Position numbers and translations under genes: made by a program | Part shown: piece by piece, positions 57,251 to 64,000 of the stretch | Layout: each line of letters opens with the position of its first letter | Numbering within the stretch: position 1 is the stretch's first letter | Assembly: GCA_007922225.1 (NCBI GenBank) | Contig: ML679962.1 | Span: forward strand, 33,773,563-33,837,562 | Source: Emydura subglobosa | Lineage: Eukaryota; Chordata; Testudines; Chelidae | Length of the DNA: 64,000 nucleotides | Direction: 5' to 3' | Notes under the pieces: model-generated | Told to the model about the DNA's origin: nothing | Seen by the model: the letters and a program-made list of their open reading frames with translations, nothing else | The model's database searches: none

Positions 57251-58544
57251 CCGGCTCTGAGCCCCGGCACTCGTTCTCCGTTCCCCCGGCCATCCCAATT
57301 ATGAAGTCATCCCTTGCCCACGGCGGCCTGTGGTATCCTGGCCCCTCTTGCAGGGATGTAGCGAATCTGGGGTATATTCCTTGGTATGCTGACTTCGTTT
57401 GCAAACGGGGCTCCCATTCTGTTGGCTTACAATGCTTAAATTACATGTGGACTGAAACGGACAGGTGATGATACATCCTTCATCTGGCAGAATCCCGTTG
57501 ATGGACCCTGTCTTGAGTCAGGCTTTTTAGGAACATATTTTCAGTTTATATCCCTGTAACTTCTTGCGTGGGTTTTATACAGACATTTCACCACCATTTT
57601 GATGAGTACAGTGAGCTTGGCTTTCACTGAAGACCTCACATGAGGACATTCGTTATGGAGAAATACTATGAAAGCAGGGTACTAGGTGTAGAGAGTTTGT
57701 CCGGCCTGTCAGGTGTTACTCTGACAGCACTGTGACCCCTTTGCCAGATGGCATTGAGGGGATTTTAGAAAACTTGTGTTTTCCGCTTGGTGCAGAGGGA
57801 AGTGTGAGGCCGCCGAGCAGACGGTTTTGTTACATATTGTCAAGTGTTTGGCTCAGGGTCCCTCAACAGCAAACGACGGGGGGGAAAATCAAGAAAATAT
57901 ACATTTTGGGTACTATCTTGACTGTAAAGTAAACGTAAGTCTACTCCGTCTCCTCACAGCCGTTCAAGTGTCCTCTCCATCCAGTCATGAATATTTTCCA
58001 AAACTAGGTAGTGAGGGAACGTAATGCCGGCATCAGCTATTACAGACTAATCATAACTCTGAAGAAAAAGAAAAACTTGAAAGTCTAGTGGAAGGGTGTG
58101 TATGTGTGTGAGCTACATATATGAACAAGGGCTGTGGTGGGTAATTATCAAGAATCCGGTTAAATAATTAAAGGAGAAAAGCCAAGATCTGTAGTCTGAC
58201 TACATGACTAAACAATTCTCCTCAATATCAAAATAATTTCATGGCTTTGTTAAACCCCTTCCAAGGGCCCTTAAACTTCACATTCCATTGCCAATTCCTG
58301 TATTGTTAATTAGCTTTGAGCAAGGGTTCTCACTTGTGAATGGTGAATCATCTGGGACAGTTGCACAAGTGCAGTACCTTTTTTGGTGGTAAGCTTATAA
58401 AGCCCTTCAAATTCCCTTGGGGAGGGTTTCTTCTCTATCCTTTTAGACTTGGAAAAACGAGATAAACCAATTAAACCTTTAATCATCTCCTTGCGGGCTT
58501 GATGAAATGACTCATTAAAAAAAACACAGTTGCATTCTTTCCAG

Positions 58545-58673
58545 GTTGGAGACATTGTAGAAGTGAAAGCAGACGAAACCTTCCCCTGTGATCTGATATT
58601 CTTGGCATCAAGTAATGATGATGGGACCTGTTACATCACCACAGCAAGTCTGGATGGCGAGTCGAATTTCAAG
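58545..58673 (+). CDS. ATP11C: ATP11C coding exon 6 (actuator domain, DGES motif)
   Basis: Forty-three codons, VGDIVEVKADETFPCDLIF to TTASLDGESNFK; phase 0 at both ends. VGD.V.V..DE.FPCDL is the actuator-domain strand pattern of P4-ATPases. The DGES tetrad (codons 37-40 of the exon) is the loop that drives dephosphorylation of the aspartyl-phosphate intermediate. Its glutamate is intact, so nothing here suggests an inactive enzyme. DGES rather than DGET favours ATP11A/ATP11C over ATP11B. The acceptor 'gcattctttccag' is strong and the donor is AAG|gtaaga. A 10-N gap and a TG microsatellite begin 62 nt past the donor. Confidence 0.95.
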
Positions 58674-58734
58674 GTAAGAAGAATGAATACACTTCAGGCA
58701 GTTCTAGAGTGCAGTCAATGCACTGCAGTGGCTT

Positions 58735-58744
58735 NNNNNNNNNN
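58735..58744. other. Assembly gap (10 N)
   Basis: Ten N directly before the TG microsatellite; probably an unresolved repeat. Confidence 0.99.

Positions 58745-58797
<53 letters not shown>
58745..58797 (+). repeat. (TG)n microsatellite
   Basis: About 26 TG units on the sense strand, starting 72 nt after the exon 6 donor. The length is uncertain because it abuts the gap. Confidence 0.97.
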
Positions 58798-58798
<1 letters not shown>

Positions 58799-59574
58799 CA
58801 ATTTGAGAACGCTTTTGGATCACACATTCTGACTGTGAATTGATTGTGTTTAGCTTCCATTTCCTATCCTCACTCATCCAGTTACTCAACACTGGAGTGC
58901 TGTATGGGGTTTTTTGGGTTTTTTTTTTTGGTGTGTGTTTTAAATAACTATCCCTAATGGCACTGTTCCAAACAGTGTTGGTCTTCACAGATACACCTGC
59001 ATGCTGTATCGTAGATACTGCTAAAGCATGTTAGTACGTTCATCTCCTGTACCCACACAGCAAGATCTAGTGAATTAGTAAATAGACCCCTGGAGTTTCA
59101 GCTGGTTTATTATAGCAATCACCTGTAGCGACCTTTACAATTGAGATTTTATCAGGGCTTTCACTCTAGAACTCCCTGCTTTTACTTTCTCCACCCTTAG
59201 GAGTAGTTCTCCCCTTTTTGTGACTGAAATTCTTCATGCTTGATATCCACACACAAGTGAATTATTCTGGATTGTTTTGCAGAAAGCCTTCTACTCATTT
59301 AAACAATATTCTGCTCCCATTGTCAGAACATTTTAAGATGCATTTTTTCATATCATGACTCAAAAGGGTTGAAGTTTGAGATTTGAAATACCAGTTTGGT
59401 AATACTCACTGAGGATGATTCCTTTTTCTAATGTATTCCCTCTACCCTTTCCCCTCTTCCTCCCCCCTCTCAATTAAAACCCCCTCTAAGGATATGAACG
59501 CTTGATTTCACTCATGCTCACGAGTAATTTGTGCTAACAGTGGTAACTGTAGTATTAAGTATGGAACAACATTA

Positions 59575-59645
59575 GGATTGTAGAATTCCTTCCAACTCCC
59601 ATTGAAGTCAGTGGGCATTAGTTAAAAGGGCGTTGGATCAGGTCC
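59575..59645. repeat. Half of a palindromic interspersed repeat
   Basis: 'aactcccattgaagtcagtg' then 'ggcattagttaaaagggcgt' and 'tggatcaggtcc'; the left arm is degraded. Confidence 0.5.
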
Positions 59646-60908
59646 ATGGCTAATATCTATATCGATCGCCATTAGGCAGGGTAGAAATTCATGCATAGGA
59701 GCTGATGCTGTGTTGAAGTATTTTTGCTTGTGTAGAGTTCACCCATCGTAGAAGGTTGTTCTGTGCATCTTAGGAGCTTCACAAGTCCAATAGCGCTGGG
59801 TCAACCACCTGAGTGGGTAGGTTAGCAAAGAGAATTGGAGCTTTTAAGTATGCCTTCCTGTATTAAAGCATGTCTAAATGCATGCCATACAATAGACAAG
59901 GCCGTGCAACATGGCTGAGTTAATTTCAGAACCGTAGCACTTTGAGCATTTGACACGTGACACTAAGGTGCTACCATAAGCATCTGACACTGTTTCTGCT
60001 TGGCCTTTGGGTCCCCCATAGATCATTAGCCGTTGTCTCCTGGATGTTGAGATAACAAAAAAGACTTCAAGTTTTGGGGGGAAAGGGTGGGGAAAATGGC
60101 AGAACAGCCATTGTAATTGAGGCTTAATTGTCCTAGGGGTGTGTGGACTTGATGATGTAAAACACAGGCATTCTACTACAAAATCATTCACCCTTGGTAC
60201 TCAGCATGCAGTTAATTCCCTCATATAATGTGTGTACTATCGCTGTTTCTCCCATCAGCTGCAGGAAGAGGAATCCAAGCCTAAGGAAGAGAGGAAGCTT
60301 TTTAGCGAATTTGTTTATGAAAACAGATTAAGGCAATACATCTTGCTGACTGGAGTTTAGACCTCTAAGTAGTTTCTATAAATAGAACTTCAAACCAGTG
60401 AATTGGAGTCTTTGCGGGCTTTCCAATTAGTTATGTGAGAAAGGAACGTGCACAGCAATTGATACTAGGAATAGCTCTCGGTTCTATCAGTACAGTTCCT
60501 GATCCCCCGGCAGCAGAGCTGTCTTCTAATTACCTTCAGAAGCACACAGGGCGCTCCTCAGGGGAGCCGAACACCTGTTGAGCACTTGCCGCTGTCTCTC
60601 GAAGTAAACAGGTGTTGCGGGAGTCCAGCATGTCTTAGGGCAGCCCTATGGGAGGAGTACGTAACAGACCAGTCCAAAGTAGTTCCTAAGCATATTCAAT
60701 TCTGACCTGTTCTACCTTCTATTCAAAGACCCTCACTTTCTCCCCCCTTAAACATCTGATGAGTTACCTGGGTGGTTGCTTAAATCAAGCCTCACTGTAC
60801 ATCAGTGTTTTAAGTAATTTGTTGTAATTACTCACTGGGCAAAGACCTTCTCTGTTCCTGTGATTCCGTGGAGTCGTGTGACTGTATGTAACTGCTCTTT
60901 CCACCTAG

Positions 60909-61012
60909 ACTCACTACGCAGTGCGGGATACTACTGTGCTCTGCACGGACAAAGACATAGATTCCTTGACTGCCACCATTGAATGTGAGCAGCCCCAGCC
61001 TGACCTCTACAA
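60909..61012 (+). CDS. ATP11C: ATP11C coding exon 7 (actuator domain)
   Basis: Thirty-four full codons plus two bases, [19 protein letters not shown] to [13 protein letters not shown] then AA|. It enters in phase 0 and leaves with two bases of a Lys codon completed by exon 8. KTHYAVRDT (the K comes from exon 6) and [15 protein letters not shown] are ATP11C-type actuator segments. Acceptor 'tttccacctag', donor AA|gtaagt (near consensus). The central part ([14 protein letters not shown]) is the least conserved stretch against human ATP11C, as expected for a surface loop. Confidence 0.94.
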
Positions 61013-61765
61013 GTAAGTATGGGGATAGCCATGACTCCTGGCATTCAACTGAGCCTTACCATTTGTCCTTCACTTGGTGTCCTCTGAGCTTGCACGTTAG
61101 TGAGCTGTTGGCATCCTTCTAACAAAATAGTGTAAGGGAGCCACTGAATTCTCTTTCCAGCTGAATAGGCTCCATTTGGAGTTCAAATGGGTGATTGCCT
61201 TCATTTTTTCCATATGGAATGAAAGACTTTTTAAAGTAGCCCTTGCAGATGTTCCTGTCGGATTTACTGAGCTCTCAGGCTGTCTCCGGGAGTTAGACTT
61301 TTACGGCAAAAGCATCCATCCTGTCAGAGTACCGCCCTGGGAGCTGCCAGTGCGTCAGAGTGTGACTAGCTCGTTTGCCTTTACAAACTTCAATGCAGGC
61401 TTGCTCCAAAGCCTGGTTTTGTTGCCTTTAAGAACAATTTTAAGAGTGAAAAGAAGACTTCCCCATTGGCACCCTGGCCCCAATTCAGCAAGGTGCTGAA
61501 GCATGGGAACAACCTCATTCCGGTCAATGGGGCTCCTTGCATGCTTAAAGCTTAAGTACCTTGTTGGATCATGGCCTGTGTAACGGGTTCTCTCTAAAGC
61601 TATTTCCTGTCTCTTAAAGAGCACGAGACTCTGATGTCCACAAACTTGCTCTTTTCTTCCGACCTGCCTCTTGTGTTGTTCCTTATGTTGGTGATGGCTT
61701 CTTGTAATCCAATATTCAGCAAACATTAGTTAACAAATGCCCTTTTTTCTATGTTTTGGTCACAG
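61013..61765 (+). other. ATP11C intron 7
   Basis: 753 nt, GTAAGT...CAG, the shortest intron seen. It contains one palindromic repeat copy (61476-61576). Confidence 0.8.
61476..61576. repeat. Short palindromic interspersed repeat
   Basis: Left end GGCCCCAATTCAGCAAGGTG; right end 'taccttgttggatcatggcc'; the centre is 'attccggtcaatggggctcc'. A good example of the family, inside intron 7. Confidence 0.7.
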
Positions 61766-61816
61766 ATTTGTTGGAAGAATTAATATATACAGAAGTAACC
61801 AGGAGCCTGTAGCCCG
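61766..61816 (+). CDS. ATP11C: ATP11C coding exon 8 (actuator domain, 51-nt exon)
   Basis: A short exon: one base completes Lys, then FVGRINIYRSNQEPVA, then CG| of an Arg codon finished by exon 9. FVGRINIY is diagnostic for ATP11A/C actuator domains. The acceptor is 'tatgttttggtcacag' and the donor is CCCG|gttagt, a GTTAGT donor that is less common than GTAAGT. Failure to use this donor would add VSCSLK after the Arg and then a stop. The length is a multiple of three, but the exon is in phase 2/2, so skipping it would delete 17 residues without shifting the frame. Confidence 0.92.
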
Positions 61817-63606
61817 GTTAGTCTCCTGTTCACTGAAATAATTGTTACTAATTGCAGATGGTCCTTTGTTTTCTTTATTGTTTTTTTATTATTAGTTCCT
61901 AGTGTCCTGTTTATCAAAGGGGAGTTGTGGAGATTAATGGGCCTGGAATTCTGATCTTCTTTCTTTCATTTTTCAGTTTAGTTTTATGTGTTCCAGTGAC
62001 TTGGGAAAATTTCAGTAATTCAGAATGAGGGTTGCAAGCCATTTAAAAATTCCAGTTCTTTAGCCATGATAGCTTCCAACAAATGCCCCGGGATGTTGTG
62101 TGTGTGTTGGGATTATAGATGTGGGAGTTTACAGGATGTGAGCAAATGTGCCTCCTTCTGCATCCTCTGTCACCTCTGCTAGAATGATCCTCCTGAGCGA
62201 GCAGAAAAGTGAAACTGACAGGCTTCCTGCTCTCTGAGCTCTTGCAGTACCCATCAGTTTCACTCTGGCTGGCTTGGTAAAACAGAGCCAGAAGAAGCAA
62301 AGAGTAGTGGGATGGGCACGTACTCGCAACATCTGCTCTCCAGCAAACCCAGCCTTTGCTTTGCTGAAGAGCTGGGGTTTTAATTAGGTGAAGCCTGTGT
62401 TTTGGGTGACCAATAACTTTTCTACATCAGGGGAACTCGATAGAGGATGAGCGAGAATGTAAATTTTATGAGGGGAAGGTTTTTGATTTTGGGCCTCTCA
62501 AATAGGCTGTTCCTGTGCACAAAATGCTTTTTTTTCTAAGCAATACAAATACATTAGTTTGCAAAACTATTTTTGCTGTTTATTTAGTGAGCACAGCCAT
62601 ATGCTCAGTATTGTGCATAACCTGAATGCAAAGACAGTCCCTTCCTTAATAAGGTTACACTTTACAAACAGACAGAGAAAAAGACACACTAGAATATATA
62701 GATTTTCAGATGGAAGTGGAAGCAAGCCTGTCTGTTAACCCAAGAGTTTCGGGAAATGTTACAAGATAATAGATAATAATAGATTCCATGGCCAGAAAGG
62801 ACCATTGTGGTCATCTAATCTGACCTCCTACACAGCACAGAAGGTGATGGAAGGGCTTTGAAAACTGAATGGCCATCTCTCAGCCCGTGTTTGTAGTGCT
62901 TGTGGTCTTCCTTGCTTTGGGAAAGGTGCCAGAAGATGTGCCCCTCAGATTCTTAAATTGAGAGACTGTTTGTCTCAAATACTAACTACAGTACAGAACT
63001 TTCTAGGGACTCTTGAAACCCGACAAATTGGTTTTTGAGCATTTACATAAACTTTTCTCGCCTTTAAAAATTCTGCCACCAGAATTAGGATTAGAAGTGG
63101 AAACAGCAGGGGGTCATGAATGGGAAAACCAAAGGGAAATAAATTAATAGAACAGACAGAGCAACATGGGAGCAAAAAAATAAGTAACACATTTTACAGC
63201 CTCATTGGTTTTGTCGAAATCCTCCTAGGGGTTCAGCACTCTTGAAAATTAGTCCACTTATTTATGTGCCTAAGTATAGATTTTAGACCCTAGCTTTAGG
63301 TCCTTATTCTTGAAAATCTTAGTCTGAATTCTAAAATGAGTTAGACAATGGAGAGTCTGAATACTAGTAATACCTTGTGTGGTAAGAGATTGGAAACCAC
63401 AGTAGATATGAAGGCAAAAATACCGACAAAATAAACGAATCCCTTATTTAAGAGAAAAAACAAATCCACAGAATTAAGCATATTTACAATATTCAGGTTT
63501 AAAGAGCTTCTGCTTTAGTTTTCTTTAACTCTGGGTATAAAATAGAAACAAGTTGGAATGAAATTGTTTGTAAGCACTCTGATACTATAACTTTTTCTGT
63601 GTTTAG
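61817..63606 (+). other. ATP11C intron 8
   Basis: 1790 nt, GTTAGT...TAG. A CR1-like 3' fragment lies at 62778-62840. No other feature is supported. Confidence 0.8.
62778..62840 (-). mobile_element. CR1-like LINE 3' end fragment
   Basis: 'aatagattccatggccagaa', 'aggaccattgtggtcatcta' and 'atctgacctcctacacagca' match the complement of a turtle CR1 subfamily 3' end. Confidence 0.75.
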
Positions 63607-63671
63607 GTCTTTGGGTCCGGAAAACCTGTTGCTGAAGGGTGCTACTTTAAAAAATACCAAGAAGATTTATG
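63607..63671 (+). CDS. ATP11C: ATP11C coding exon 9 (end of actuator domain); last exon in window
   Basis: The exon completes Arg (CG|G), then reads [19 protein letters not shown] and IY, then G|. [21 protein letters not shown] is the conserved end of the actuator domain before the GVAVYTGMETK segment, which must be on the next exon outside the window. The acceptor is 'tttctgtgtttag'. I place the donor at TATG|gtgaac, which keeps the expected Gly codon split G/GN. GTGAAC is a non-ideal donor, so this end is the least certain boundary. Reading on gives eleven more codons and a stop. Confidence 0.9.
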
Positions 63672-64000
63672 GTGAACAGCTTTTTATTGGTAGTTCTGAT
63701 GCATAACTGAATAAAGTTAGCAAACAAATCTAAATGTCTATCATTCCATCTAGTGGTGGAAAACACTTATATACAGTGCTTCTTTCAGTGCTTTGTACAT
63801 ATCTCATGTTCATACACAAGTTAATTAATTAATTTTGTGAGTAAAATTTCATGAGGTATCATGTCAGATGTTTAACTGAAATCTATATATATTGACCAGG
63901 ATCTTCAGAAATGACTTGTGCTTTTTGGGAGCCCATCTTGAGACTAGAACTGGGTGAATTATTTTTTTTTAGGGCATAGAATTTTTGCTGAAAAATGCTT
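63672..64000 (+). other. Start of ATP11C intron 9
   Basis: Begins with the proposed donor GTGAAC and runs off the window. No further coding sequence is seen in the 329 nt available. Confidence 0.7.

Larger units (their letters stand above)
55332..58544 (+). other. ATP11C intron 5
   Basis: 3213 nt, GTAACC...CAG. It holds a palindromic repeat fragment near 55849, then a GC-rich block from about 56580 to 57250 with six CAGCTG sites and a long G run. No coding exon is apparent; proline- or glycine-rich frames across the G run are composition artefacts. Confidence 0.8.
58674..60908 (+). other. ATP11C intron 6
   Basis: 2235 nt, GTAAGA...TAG. It starts with a 10-N gap and TG microsatellite, and has half of a palindromic 'CCCATTGAAGTCAGTGGG' repeat near 59600. 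The remainder looks like ordinary intron sequence. Confidence 0.8.

Noticed and set aside
56868..57404. Proline-rich 130-180 codon frames on the - strand
   Set aside because: They are the complement of the poly(G) and GC-rich tract; no domain, no start context, composition artefact.
58745..58797. Val-Cys repeat peptide extending exon 6
   Set aside because: It is the translation of the intronic TG microsatellite past a good GTAAGA donor.

Overview
The window is vertebrate nuclear DNA. It has long introns with GT/AG splice sites, two runs of N, and many CR1 LINE, MIR SINE and short inverted-repeat DNA-transposon fragments. The CR1 3' ends, the elements with 'GGTCTACACTAC'-type ends and the palindromes built around 'CCCATTGAAGTCAATGGG' are what I know from turtles (crocodilians are the next choice). 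I infer a turtle scaffold. There is no bacterial gene, operon, CRISPR array or prophage.

Only one gene can be supported. Eight consecutive coding exons lie on the + strand between 42566 and 63671. They encode the N-terminal part (about 249 residues of an expected ~1,130) of a P4-type phospholipid flippase, best matched to ATP11C. All exon phases fit (748 nt, no stop or frameshift) and all exons have AG acceptors and GT donors. The exons cover the end of the cytosolic N-terminus, membrane helices M1 and M2, the actuator domain with its DGES dephosphorylation motif, and the link toward M3. The first coding exon (about nine residues) was not found and is probably upstream. The P-domain, nucleotide-binding domain and M3-M10 lie beyond the right edge.

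Layout: 1-42565 is noncoding DNA upstream of the second coding exon (intron 1 or intergenic). It holds a 400-N gap, CR1 copies at about 19.7, 26.6, 27.2 and 37.8 kb, MIRs at 14.5 and 31.2 kb, hAT-like and other inverted-repeat elements, and a GC-rich patch near 41.0 kb. An unexplained pair of open frames sits at 1.3-2.4 kb. From 42566 to 64000 the ATP11C exons alternate with introns carrying two hairpin elements around exon 2, CR1 fragments, a long T run, a possible nested transposon at 51.9-53.7 kb, a G-run/CAGCTG-rich patch in intron 5, and a TG microsatellite with a 10-N gap just after exon 6.

I saw no novel multi-gene system. The most useful observations concern how repeats sit next to ATP11C splice sites, and the unassigned open frames at the left end. 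Family names come from recognition of sequence, not from a database search.
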